Assembly (NCBI GenBank): GCA_000499405.2
Contig: HG738139.1
Location: 10,254,616 to 10,318,615, forward strand
Length of the DNA stretch: 64,000 nt
Source: Onchocerca volvulus
Lineage: Eukaryota > Nematoda > Chromadorea > Rhabditida > Onchocercidae
Direction of reading: 5' to 3'
Below are positions 39,301 through 55,700 of this stretch, in pieces. A program made the position numbers and the translations under genes. Numbering within the stretch: position 1 is the stretch's first letter; every line of letters begins with the position of its first letter. The notes under the pieces were generated by a model. It was not told the DNA's origin and did no database searches. It saw nothing but the letters and a program-made list of their open reading frames with translations.

Positions 39301-42300
39301 GATAATACAGCATAAATCATTCACAATAGTTACCCTTAACAATCGGCATTCGCAACATCCGGCTTTTGAACAAGATTGTTGGGCAGAAGAAGTATGTGTG
39401 AGTCGATCAATTATATCCTTGTGATGTCTTAATCCTGCAATTGGAATAAATAGAACAAACAATTTGGCATATTATGCTACAGTTGACTTTATCAAATTTC
39501 ACCAGCAATCAAAAAATGTCCGAATTCAAACATATATAACTTTAAATACGCGTCAAAAGCCCATCTTTTCTCCTTGATCATTATTTACACCACACGAAAT
39601 TTTTTTGAAACGTTCTTTGCAATTAGGAAATTGTGTGTTCATATTCGACATAGCTGAAAGGATTTCAGAAAACTCACCAACTTTATCATCACAAACGTTT
39701 CCTGAAACAGTCGATGGGTCATCACCTAGTACTTGCCACTTGACAATATAATGTGTGATATCACCATTTGGACGTTCTGGTGGTTCCCACGCCAAACTGA
39801 AGGAAATAATTCATTCAGAAATTTTCAAAATAGTAATTTAAAATCTGATGTTAAAAGATTTCCTTTCTGATTATCATTTATTAATCATTAAAGTATATGC
39901 TAAATAAATACCTAAAAAAATAATTTGTTAAAATAAAATGGACTTGAAGCGTATTATTTATCATGCAGACCAAAGAGGTTTTTTTTTCTCCTTTTTTTGA
40001 AAAATACTTACTCAATTTGATCAGGCTTCGTAATGAGGGACTTGCCAACGACGTCCTTTGGTGGATCAGGAGTGGAGAAGAGCGTCTTTAAAAAGTGAAT
40101 CTTGGAGACAGCATTTCGTGCACCAGGATGATTAATAAGTTTTGTTTGAACATAATATGCGTACCTAACAACAAATCTACATTCATTTAGAATTAAATCA
40201 GTTATCATCGTCCAAATCGAGAAAATTTAAATATTGAGGATTTGATCAATAAGTATTTAAACAAAGTTTTGAATGTATATCGCGATAAATTACAAGATCG
40301 AATAGTCCGGAAAATCATAAAAATTAAAAGAGGTTTTGGTCATTTGATGGATGACAACAATAAAAGTTAAATTAAATACCATGTATTAGATTCTACAGCA
40401 AAAATACCAGCTCCTCGGTTCAAACCTTCATTGCCATTTCCTTTTTCTGGTTCGAAATGCATCTGCCATGAATCACTACATGCTGAGCGATCATCATCAA
40501 TGCTTAATATCGGATCTGGACCATCCACTTTTTTATAAAATACCTTGAAAAAGCAAAAATAAAAATCGAAGACTGTCTGATTTTGAACCAAAACATGTCA
40601 CTCTAAAATTGAAATATAATAGGCAAGAGATGAAAATTAAAAGATTAAATACTTAAATACTTATAGCAATGTTCTCGACCGCATACCTAATATTCTAATT
40701 CTTAATAAAATTTTTCGACTGTCTGTTCTATCTGCAGTAATGGGCATCCAAAAATACTCAAATGAATTTAAAAATTAGCAGTTCATTATCAAACCATGTT
40801 TGAAACTACTAATAAGAAAGCAAAACTAAAAGATAGAGCTGATTTTCTATTTTCAATTTCACAGTCAAGACAGAAGCAAGAGCATGTTAATAACACAGCA
40901 TACATGATACCTGATATCCTAAAAATTTTCGATGATCCATATCGGTTGTATTAAAAGCAACCCATGATATCATAAAACCAAAACTATGTACATCTTCAGT
41001 CCGAACCTCAAAGGTCGTTTCGTCACCTGGAATTACTGGCTGGTCTCATGTCTGCATTAAGTCAAAGTTTAGCAGAAGATAATTTTTGCAAAAAGGAACT
41101 GGAAATTCAAAAATTTGAAAACTGATAATTAAGGAATAAAAACTTTCAAGTGTTAATACATACATACTGCTCGATCACCGTTACTATAATATGATACATC
41201 GTTCTCTTTCACATCTGTAAGGCCTGTATGATCGATCAGTGCTTTTATGCGATTATAGCATAACATACGATTATTCTGGAACAATACCGTACCATTCCCC
41301 AGGGTCAACGGCCGTTTTTCGATATCAAATATTTGACGTAAATTGGTGTTTTCAAATATTGCGAGAGCATATCTTAAATATCATATCTTTTTGGTTTTTT
41401 TTTTTTTTTTTTTTTTGTTTCATTGCAGAATATATTTGTGAAATTTTAATTGGAAAAGGCCAAGTTGAACTTTTTAGAGTAATTCCGCTAAATTAAGTTT
41501 AGGAAATGGCAATATCTAAATAGTGCTTAAGCGCAAAGGAAAAAATGTCCCCAACGCTTCAAGTCCACTAAAAAAAAAATGTGCTTACTTATGTACACGT
41601 TTTGAATTAGTCGTTGATGTTAATCTGATAGGTAGATTATCAACAAGATGTAAGCGGAAGCTGCCCTCATAATTTAGCATTTAATTTTACATCAACGAGT
41701 TTCTACATCAGGATAAGGAAAAAAATGTGAGAATATCACCACTTAGATTTATGATATTTTAACTTGGAAATAATTTTACAATATACCGATCTCTATAAAG
41801 TATGTTTCCTTTGATTAACCGCAATCGTTTAAACATGTGCAAAGAAATAAATGATATGCTGAAGTCAATCAACAAATACCCTTCGATAACTTCAATATAG
41901 CCCAATGCTTCACTAATTTTTTCCATTCCTGCTGCATCTAAACCTTTCCTGAAATGGTGAATGAGAATTTTAATTCATCGCAATCTAGACTTTAAAATTC
42001 TATAAATTCACTCTTGCTTCTTCTTTTAAAATATTCAATTAAAGATAGGCCGTATTAACGGCTAATTCTATATAGACGCATTCAAATTTCTTGCACAGAA
42101 AAATATAAGTGATCGAAAGAAATCCCATTCCTATCTGTTATTAATTAGTCACTAAAATCGATTTTTTAGAAAGATTTAATTCTTAGAAATAATATCACTT
42201 CTAACTGATTTCATTCAAAATAATTCATTATTTTCAAAAATTCTAATAATTATTTATTGGTGTTTGCTGTAGTACCAAAATATTCAATACAAAAACACAA

Positions 42301-44862
42301 TCATTTTGCGTAAATTGATGATTTTTCAACTAATAGTCTAAGAAATTTTGATTAACAAACCTCAATTCGATTTCCAGAAAACCTTCAATAACATTACATT
42401 TTTTGAACAAATAATCTTTGATGCGTGCAAAAGAATCGATGGTACCACCTTTGCATTTCACTGGACAATAACCTTCACATTTGATGCAACGTGAAGAGGT
42501 GATCGGGTCTGCAGTGAAAAAAAAAAAAAAGGAAATTATTTCCTAACTTGCTTGAATTAGTTAAAAATCACATTCTCTCTTTCTCTTCAAAATCAATTTC
42601 TTCTTATAATTAAAACCGTAACACAACAAACCAATTTCTTGCCCAAATGGACAATCAACGCGGCACATATTTTCAACGATTAGCATCCGCTTCTTCGTAT
42701 TTTCCATCGTTACTGGTGCTGATATATTTCGACATTCTTCAATCGTTACACATCTCCTAGTATAAAGAAATTTTTCTTTCGGGTAGATCGCAATTTGCAT
42801 TAACACTTAGCTTCGTGTTTCCTTCAGAATTTAAAAGATCCAAAATTTTTTCTCATTTAAATGATTACAACAAACGAAAAAATTTTGCTTGAAAAAAAAG
42901 ATTATTATAAAGAAAAAAAAAAAAGGAAAAAAAATTCTTTTTTGTTACAAAATCTTCATAAAAAAATTCTCAAAAAAAAAATTTCATTCACGATAATTTT
43001 CAAAAACTATTGAACTTTGAAAAAGGTCTGACCTTACAAGATAAATATGATGTATTTCATAGAAGCCAACTGGACATTTATCCATGCATATACCTTGATA
43101 GACGACATTTTTACAAAAATGACAAGCACTCGGATCATCAGATACCGAGCACCCACCCAAGCATTGATCATGACATTTTTCGCCATTATCGTCGCAACCT
43201 GGTCCTATGGTTTTGTCGTCGTTCCATGTGTATTTACATTCTGAAATAAAATAACTGCTTACAAAAAATGAAAAATTTTTGTTTACGAAAAATGGAAAAA
43301 TAAAAATGTAATTATTTGAGGCTTGCTAACTCCATTTTTTAATTCTAAGTTTTTAAATTCCAATTTTTTATAACGAAAAGGTTTTAAAATTTTTACTATA
43401 ACTTCTTAATATTTGTATTTGATACAATGAATTAGCGGAACAAATTCTGAAAAAAAAACTCTTACCCAGCTGACATGTTTCAGCGTCCCAACAAGACAGC
43501 ATATGGTCACGTTTATGACAGCGATATTCATTCTGTGGTACACAGTCATCGTTACATAAATCTGGAAAGTTTTTTTAAGGAATGATATATCATCTTGCAA
43601 TTATACAAAAAAATTGAAATCATTGGGAATTAGAAAATCTTCTAAGTTATGGAAGATTTTTTAATTTCTGAAGATTTCAATTTCTTTTTTTTTAAATTTT
43701 ACATTTTAAAATGTAATTTCGAATGAAATTCAGCAACTGTCAGCAAAAGTTCAAAAGTTTCAGCAAAGGTTTCAAATTCAGCAACTGTCGTCCAGATTAT
43801 GGTGTCCCATAACATAATAACTAAAATTTTGATTAAACAAAAATTTTAATAATAATGATGGAATAACAAATAATGTCAATCAGTTAAGATTAATTAATGA
43901 TAATAATTTTACCAGCTATTGATGACAGAAAGACCAGTAACAAAACTTTACACATGCATTGCAAGAAAAAATTTTTTTTTACCAGACTCGGTTCCTTTGT
44001 TCTGATCAGTCAGAATATCATTTGCGGGTCCAATTAATATTTGACTCCAGTCAATATATCGACTATAACAAAGTTGAGTATTATCCATAATTCGCACACC
44101 GCCATTAATAATTGTTGTCAACTTTGGTAAGCCAATTTCTATTAAATGTGTATTCTGATATATCACGAGCGCATAATTCATTATTAATTCTTGTCCACCA
44201 ATAATGCGTAGATTAGGAAAAATTCGTTTCAGCGATCGAAGAGCACTGAAATATTTCTAGCTTACAATTAAAATCAAATCTTATTCTTGAATAATTTCTC
44301 TATGATAAAACTGTCACAAAAATAACTAACAATGAAGAAAAAATGCATACTAACCTGACTTGAAATATCAACAGATGTCCTGTGATAACGCGTAAACGGC
44401 TGAAGACCGGAAAATTTTCATGAGTAAAATTTGAACTTGTGATCATTGAAATTGAGAAATCACCCTCCATTACCGTACAATTAGCCAAAGTTGACCATTG
44501 CTCATCCGTTTCTTTGTCTTGAAATGCCATATTCGGACTATTCCGAATGTCCAATGAACGGCAGTAGATATCTTCATGAGCGAATATCTAATATATATAT
44601 ATATATATATATAAGTAATTCTTTAAATATAATGTAAAATTTGAAAATTTTCAGATTCGAACAGGAGGAAATAACTGCAACGATGCAAAATATGAAGCGT
44701 AAAGAATTATTTGAGGAATGATCATTTTAATAAAATTTAATTTACGAACAATATTATTTGTTTAATCTTTACATTACATCTGAATAAAATTTGCTTATTT
44801 GAAATAAAAACAAAATGACTTGCAGAAACTGTAAGTATACTAAATATCCAAATGCTCCACAT
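33336..44862 (-). CDS. daf-2: Insulin/IGF receptor tyrosine kinase (DAF-2 orthologue)
   Basis: Thirty-one minus-strand exons join in phase to 1509 residues: 44812-44862, 44355-44587, 43983-44245, 43466-43561, 43033-43240, 42632-42756, 42361-42508, 41787-41948, 41168-41372, 40911-41039, 40380-40543, 40012-40164, 39591-39796, 39334-39434, 39133-39245, 38602-38851, 38180-38267, 37780-37940, 37414-37611, 36834-36926, 36479-36619, 36131-36352, 35822-35998, 35685-35766, 35426-35504, 34704-34841, 34402-34531, 34239-34280, 34036-34158, 33756-33860 and 33336-33479. Domains in order: signal peptide ([15 protein letters not shown]), L1 with CRSLDIRN, furin-like Cys-rich 183-375, L2, FN3 repeats, insert with CCECRL, processing site RRNRRS at 799-804, last FN3, TM helix 1018-1040, NPEY at 1061-1064, and kinase: GRGTFG 1090, Lys1119, HRDLAARN 1220, DFG 1240, YYHEYY loop 1248-1253. 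It binds insulin-like peptides and signals through PI3K to control larval arrest, metabolism and ageing. Exon 1 and the exon at 34239 are the least certain. Confidence 0.95.
38797..38814 (-). other. Furin-type processing site of the insulin receptor
   Basis: The codons read RRNRRS, in the position of the RKRRS site that splits the human insulin receptor precursor into alpha and beta chains. It lies in the insert region after a Gln-rich stretch. Cleavage after the second Arg pair is expected from the family and is not shown by the sequence itself. Confidence 0.7.
41395..41416. repeat. Poly-T tract in daf-2 intron
   Basis: A run of 22 T lies just upstream (minus sense) of the exon at 41168-41372, where it reads as poly-A on the transcript. 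The acceptor there is ATTTAAG rather than TTTCAG. Confidence 0.8.
44590..44613. repeat. (TA)n microsatellite abutting the daf-2 exon 2 acceptor
   Basis: Twelve TA units run directly into the acceptor TTAG of the exon that ends at 44587. They take the place of a pyrimidine tract. Confidence 0.85.
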
Positions 44863-44886
44863 CGAATACAAACTCCATATCTAAAG

Positions 44887-44889
44887 CTG
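44887..44889 (-). promoter_or_regulatory. Candidate spliced-leader acceptor, daf-2
   Basis: The minus strand reads CCATTTGCAG ending at 44887, 25 nt before the ATG of the signal-peptide exon. This supports 44862 as the start, although further 5' exons cannot be ruled out. Confidence 0.4.
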
Positions 44890-47068
44890 CAAATGGCAGC
44901 AGAATTTGGGTTGAAATTATCGAATACAATGTAATGATCTAAAAGTAATAATTATAGAAATATGAAATTTAATATTGTAATAATTAATCACCACTAGGCA
45001 AAGATAAATATCTTGAAGATGGGATGAATTATTATGACGGATATTAAATCTTGCATACTCTGAGATTTCTTTAGTACTTATTTAACTTAAGTTGTTAAAT
45101 AATTTATTTGGTCCGAAATATTAGTCAGTATGACATAAAAATGACACATTAAATAACAAAAACAAGTTTCCAGAAACTTCTGAATAAAAAAAGCGGAAAA
45201 AAAAGCACTCAAAAGAAAAGCAAACAAATAAAGTCATTTCTCGAGAGACTATGTATTATACGGCCCTTTGTAATAAATGAACAGATTTCGTTTGAAATTC
45301 ATTAAAATTTTCATTTCTTTTGAAGAATAATGATTCACCTGAGGGCTGCAAATGGATGGCTTATTAGCAATATAATCTTAGACCTAGTCGCTAGACCTTA
45401 GCCTTAACTTTTATTTAGCTTAGCATTATTAGCTTCAACTCCAATTACATGGCTTATATTACTGAGCCATATGGAAAGTTGTTTTTCTATTCAGTGTCAT
45501 TGATTAATAATTGTTAAAATGAATACATACAACACCTTAACACAATCATATCCAATTACAACAGTTACAATCACAAATAAAATTACAGTATTAGTATGCT
45601 ATCATCACCATTTATAATTATAATTGTTAATATAACATTATAAGATACATTAATCCAATACAATCATTGATAATGATTGTCAAAATCATTATTGGCAATC
45701 AATAAATGTAATAATTAAAACTAAAACATGCTCAGTCATTTATCACGATAGTTTTGAAGCTCATCATTTTTAAATAACAATAATAAATTTGTAAATCAAA
45801 GATTATCAGGAGCTCAATTAATATCTTAAAATTATGATGAAAATGAGAAATTTAATAATGAATATATGATTGTAGTAGTATGACGATTACTTATAGATGA
45901 AAGTCGCAACAATATCATATATATATATATCTTTAGTTACAGTGGATATGTCAAAACATATCCATATATTGAATGTTTTGACCTCAATATGACCTCAATA
46001 TGACCTTGTATGACCTCGAAATGGATATAATCCTAACAAAAGCCTGCAGTAAGAAAGAAAACGAAAGGGGATAAAGATAATTAAGAAGTGAGATTCGGAC
46101 ATTCATCGCATGAATACTTTACAAATAAAACTTTTAGTCTAATTAGCGTCCTTTCTCAGTTGAAAGTGAACTTTAGTATTAAAATATTTTTTTAAAAAAA
46201 AGGGAAGAAAAAAAGAAAAAATGAGAAAGTACATAAATGGGAAAAGAAATGCTTCTAGAAAAATTGAAGTAAACTTAAAAAAACGAAAAAAATTTAAAAA
46301 TGATGAAAAGTGAAGTCAATAATTCATAATATAAATTATTATTTCGAACTTTTAAATTAGCAGTAACGATTGAATTGATTGAAGCGTTCGGTTGATTTCA
46401 ACAATTATAGCTGTATGTAATTAATTTCATCTGAACGAAAACAATGTAATTAATTTCATCTAAACAGCTTTTTTTTTCTTTTTTGCCAGTTTATATCAAT
46501 GGAAATGAATTTTGTTTAGTATTTTATCAAATATCAAATAACTTAATTGGAAATGTTGTATTATAATATTAAATTCCACTTCATATTCCAATAGAGATAT
46601 GGTAAAGTTTTAATAAGCACTAAAACGATTAAGTTTTATCTTCAGTTTTTAAGGGAGAGAGAAAATTTAAAAAATGTCACAATTCAATTTGATTTTTTTT
46701 TTTTTTGATGTAGAATGATATTTTTTAAATCTATTGATTTACTTACTATTTAAATTATTCAATTATTATAAATTTGGCGAATTAAATTGACAATATTGAG
46801 TTAATTATTTGCAACAAAATTAATTAAATCATTTGTCAAAATTCAATTTAATTTCTTGGAAAAAGATTGAAAAGATGAAAAAATTTATGATTTAATATTG
46901 AAATTATTGCATAATGCTTATCTCCATAAATAATTTTCATATAATTTTTTTAGTTTCAATTTTATTATTTATATTTTTAATAGCAATAATTATCTCTGTG
47001 ATATGTGCCGCGTGTATCACTGTGACTGCTGTGCATATTATAAATTTTTATAATTTCTTAAAATTTTA
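44890..47068. other. Divergent upstream region shared by daf-2 and the phosphatase
   Basis: About 2.2 kb separates the two divergent start codons, so both promoters probably lie here. No coding exon was seen. The region is AT-rich, with a short AT array at about 45916-45930 and the TGACCT repeat cluster at 45979-46016. Two copies of atgtaattaatttcatct occur near 46415 and 46444. Confidence 0.5.
45979..46016. promoter_or_regulatory. Four tandem TGACCT half-sites
   Basis: TGACCT occurs at 45979, 45990, 46001 and 46011 in the same direction, with 5, 5 and 4 bp between copies. TGACCT is the reverse complement of AGGTCA, the classical nuclear-receptor half-site, so the spacing is DR5, DR5 and DR4. 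Function is inferred. A short minisatellite is the plain alternative. Confidence 0.4.
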
Positions 47069-47070
47069 GA
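47068..47070 (+). promoter_or_regulatory. Candidate spliced-leader acceptor, PP1-like gene
   Basis: The acceptor aaaattttag ends at 47069, 33 nt before the ATG at 47103. It is inferred from consensus and position. Confidence 0.35.
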
Positions 47071-47102
47071 AAATTTTTGCTTTTCAAACAAAAATTTGAT
47101 AA

Positions 47103-51275
<4,173 letters not shown>

Positions 51276-52780
51276 AGAGTCGCTACTGATAATTATTATA
51301 ATTTTTCTTTTTTGAATTTGTTTCTCCCAAAGATTGATCTAAATCAAAAAAAGATTTTATTGAAACATTTTATATCTAATACTATGCTAGTTGAAAAATA
51401 TTTTAATTTTTTAAAATAATAGCTATCCTGGTATTTCACTCAAAAAATTTGATATATAACATATTTTAAGAATTTCATATTATATTAACTTGTATAAATT
51501 AGCAACCAATTCTACAAATTGATCAAATTTAGTGATTAAAAAGATCCTTGTTTAGTTACTAAAAATTTTGCAATTGTAAAACTTTAAATCCCACATATTC
51601 ATAACAGATTACATGTATTTAAGCAAGAATCAATCACAAATATATACTTGACTATTTTGTTTGATTAGGCAAATAAAACGGTAATTTCGATGAGTGTTTT
51701 AAACCTTTTTCATCACTTAATTTAAAAAAGAAAATCAACCTTTCAAAAAAGAATCCTAATATTGAATTCAAAAAATACTGATTAGACATAAAAATTCTAT
51801 TATTGATTAGGTATAATAAATACTGACAAAAACCTCTTCACTATTTTAACAAAAAGTTGAAAGTTAATTGTCTTAAAGTTTTTAATAATTAAAGAAAGCT
51901 CCAATGAATAATTAAACTTTTCTCAGTTCCAATGAATATTTTAAGCTTTCTCCATTACTTTAACTAAAGAAGAAAAGTAATCATCCAGAAAAAGCTCCAA
52001 TATTGAATTTTAAAAGTTTCAAAAGTTGAGCAAAAAGATAGAGTCACCAATTTCTACCAATAATTTGATTAAAAATATTAATTAGAAATGATATAACTTA
52101 ACTAGTAATCTATATCTTATCTCTTAAATATCCCTTAGAATAAATTTCATTGCTTCTTCGTACTAGCAATGATTCCTTATTAGTACCATTTGCGATTTGC
52201 GTTGATATACTAAATGAAGAGTGATCGAATTACAACATCAATTGCGCAGAATGATAATAGTTTCCTGCCACTGATTATCAGTTCAAGATTTAATGATAAT
52301 AATAATGTTCTGAAATCCATGAATTCCACTCTTTTTTCTGTCAGTCAATTCATATAGATCAAATGAAAACTCCAAGCATTCTAATTTGGAAATTGAGAAA
52401 CTTCTGAGAGAATAATGGTTGTAATAACGATTCAGAATGGAACGTAAAAAAATATATACATTAAAAAATTTCTCATTATATATTGACTTTTTTATTAAAA
52501 TTTTTACGATAATTTCGAAGTATTTAATCAATAAAAAAAATCGAAGAAAATTGCTATGTTTTTTTTGATTCTGTATTTTATCAACATCAAGCTGTATAAT
52601 ATCTGCAAGAGAATATTTGCAGAGAAAAAATAATGAAATCGGTGTGAATGTTTCGTTAAATGAAATGCATATATAAATACTGCGGATGAGGTTTCTCTTT
52701 TTTATTCACATTATATATGAGCAGTGTTTCGTATGCAATTTAATTCGTTTCCTTATCATCAATCTGCAATTTCAATACAA
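51276..52780. other. Convergent 3' region, phosphatase and TMEM131
   Basis: About 1.5 kb between two stop codons facing each other. No exon was seen. Short direct repeats around ctccaatgaata occur near 51900-51940. The 3' UTRs of both genes must lie here. Confidence 0.5.
52701..52706 (-). terminator. Candidate AATAAA polyadenylation signal, TMEM131
   Basis: TTTATT on the plus strand gives AATAAA on the minus strand, 75 nt past the TMEM131 stop codon. It is a candidate by position. Confidence 0.45.
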
Positions 52781-55700
52781 CTATGGGCACTTCTCTTTCT
52801 CTTCATCAGCTAAAAACATTTCGGCCCAATAGACGGCAGCTGAGTTCGGATCTAGTTCAGACTTATTGTCCTGAGATGTTACTCCGGATGTTGAATGCGG
52901 GTCGTTGGCCCAGATGTTAGCCGAACCTCGACCAAAAAGACTTCCAGACAATCCTAATGGATCATCGATATAGGTATCATGATGGTGCATTCCGTGTACA
53001 AGATCGGATCTTTTTTGTCGATGTGATGGTGTTGGATTCGGCGATGAAAAAACTGGCCCTGAAAAAACAAGCTTATGAAATGCCAAATTAAAACTTTCCA
53101 ATTAAGATTTAAAAAAATTTGAAAATAATAATCAGTAGTGATTTGGAAGAAAAAATGAAACTAACCAATCGGTATTTATGGCAAGAGAAACTTAAGTGCT
53201 GAAGGAATGGGAATATTACCTAGATTTAAATAATTAATGACCTGCTGCTAAATTTATTGGTCGAGGATGAAAATTTGATGGATTTTCGATAATAAATGGT
53301 GGCGCTTCCGGATTAAGTCTAAACGCACGAACTGCTTCAGCAAGATAACTGTTTGCACCGGTTGAGGTTGACCGCTGCTGAACAAAGTCATTTGCTGGTG
53401 CAGGTGGCCAGTTATTATTAGTAGAAATTGGTGGCACTTGCCAAACATTTTCACTGTTTTCTTGCTTATCATAATCACGATCACAGAAATATTCCGATAA
53501 TGTCGGTAATTTAAGGTTAAAACCTGGCCAAACCTCATCTTTTTCCTCTGCAAAAAAATTCCTATTTTGAAACAAACGTTATGAAAATGAAAAGCTTGTC
53601 ACATATTACTCTATTTTCCCATCTATTCTCAAATTCTTCACTGCATTAACTAAGAAACTTTGGAAAGATCTGATTCCGGATGAATAATAGCTATGCAAAC
53701 CGAAAATCTCAGCCTTTAAGTAAATAAATACTAAGTAGAATTCAAGAATTCGCTTCGATTGATCAAACGATAGATAAAGTTTAACAAATCGAGTGTTACT
53801 TTTCAAAGTAAATGTTAAGAAATAAATACATGAGACGAACCCTTTAACCGCTTATTTCTTAAATACTGATCCTCAGCTAGTTTTCGTTCTCTTTGTAACT
53901 GCTCGATAAAAGCACTCGGTCGATTACTATTCTGCTTGCCATCATTTCGTTCAGAACCAACTGAACCTAAGATTCCTATAATAAAATACTTGATAAATTC
54001 AGCCAAAAAAATTTGGCATTTTGTTAGTATCCCGAACTATTAAAATATTCTTTTCTCTAGTTCAAACGGTTTCAAATTCTTAAACATCAGCTTCGTAGTC
54101 ATATTTCATCGAAGAGAATCGAGTAATGTTCTCAAATTTTACGAATTCTTTGCTCTTATCTTATTTACCCAGTAATTACTTTTACCATTTCTAGAAGAAG
54201 CTTCTTGTTTTTTTTGGAAGTTTTTTCTTTGTTCCGACAGCATTGGATGCACAATGGTTATAGGTGATGGAGGAGATACTTCTAGCTGTGTTAATGATTT
54301 CTTTTCTGATAAGAATAAACGTTCAGCAGCGTCAGCTAAGGCGTTAAAGTCCTCGTCGATATTTCCGTCTAAAAATAAGACTGAATTGAAGAATAAATCT
54401 CTAGCTACTATAATTTAAAATTAAAAAAAAAAGTTAAATGGTCTCTGATAATGTCATTCGCTAAGACCTATGTGATCATTGTATTAGCTCTGTTCTTGAC
54501 GAGTTAAGACAAAGTTTTAACAAATAAAAAAACTTGCCATTTATTATGGCAGGTCCGTCAGCCCAAGCTGGTGGAGCACTCGTATCACTCAATCCCGCTT
54601 CTGACCTGAAAATTTAGCATTCATATTATCATAAAAAAAAAAAAAGAACTGAGTCTGAAAAAATTTTAAAATCCTCAAAACTCGATCAGAATATTTCGAA
54701 TTCCAAACAATATTTTTCGAAAACCTCAAGTATTACTAAAATTTGCCTAGCCTCGCAGTGACACTATATCTCCTTGAAGTATTTGATATGTGTGAAATAA
54801 TTCTGGATCGGTTCCCGAAACAGATTCCATTCTTTTTTTCTTCAAATTCTAACCTTTCATCAATTGCTTTCTCGCGATGTACCAAAAGCCAATCGCAATC
54901 ATTCTCACTGTTTGCTGTAATCCGAAGAGGGGTAGCACAGGGCGTTATATAATTCTGCTCTTTTTTGGTATCTCGTGAATTCGAATTTTTTTCTTTGTGA
55001 ACTAGATCTGTGTTTTCAACATAACCGTTCGGACTGTTTGAAGTCCACGGAATAGCAGCAGTTTCCGCGACAGCTCTAGATCGCAATCTACTTGATTCTA
55101 AATTAGTACTATGTATTAGGTATGGTCATAATAGTTTCGAATTTCAATTTATTTCCTTTGAATTCTGTTCTGCGAAATACTATCAAAAAGAAAAAAATCA
55201 TACTATGACCGAAAAAACTGAAGCTACCGAGACTGTTCAGCATCTACTGTGTTTCACAGCCATTCAAACTATGGATTTACAATTCTTTTCAGAAATTACC
55301 TGCGCGACTATTTTCTTTCGCCTCTTTCGTCTTAAGAACTGATGATCTTTCAGTGTTTGTCTAAAAACGAGTGCAAATATCTATCAAAATCTAATTTAAA
55401 ACGTGCATATTTCAAAAAAGTTGTAATATTTGAGAAAAAAAATTGAATCTTTCTTTTCTAAATAAAAGCAAATCTTATTACCTTTTCTTTTAAGGATCTG
55501 CAAACTCCATTAACAGATATATTCTTTGAAGAATTACTGTTATGTGGTGCATGTCCAGTAGAATATGGTGAGACAATAGAGCTATAATGTGATTTTAGAA
55601 GAAATCTCAACTATTAGAAATGTGTTTAAATAGAAAAAATGAAACCAGAATATGATATCGAATACGTTCTCCTTATCAACCATACATAATAACAATCCCG

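Noticed and set aside
39541..39590. Extension of the daf-2 exon at 39591-39796 to its open-frame end
   Set aside because: The frame ends in TGA before a usable donor; the GT at 39590 restores the receptor sequence (ISCGLRHH).
41588..41706. Possible extra daf-2 exon
   Set aside because: The L2 domain joins directly from 41787 to 41372 in phase; this stretch has a stop in every useful frame.
43010..43249. Two plus-strand frames of 65-79 residues
   Set aside because: They are antisense shadows of the Cys-rich exon of daf-2 at 43033-43240.
53254..53553. 99-residue minus-strand frame
   Set aside because: It is the alternate frame of a TMEM131 exon; the other frame keeps phase with both neighbours.
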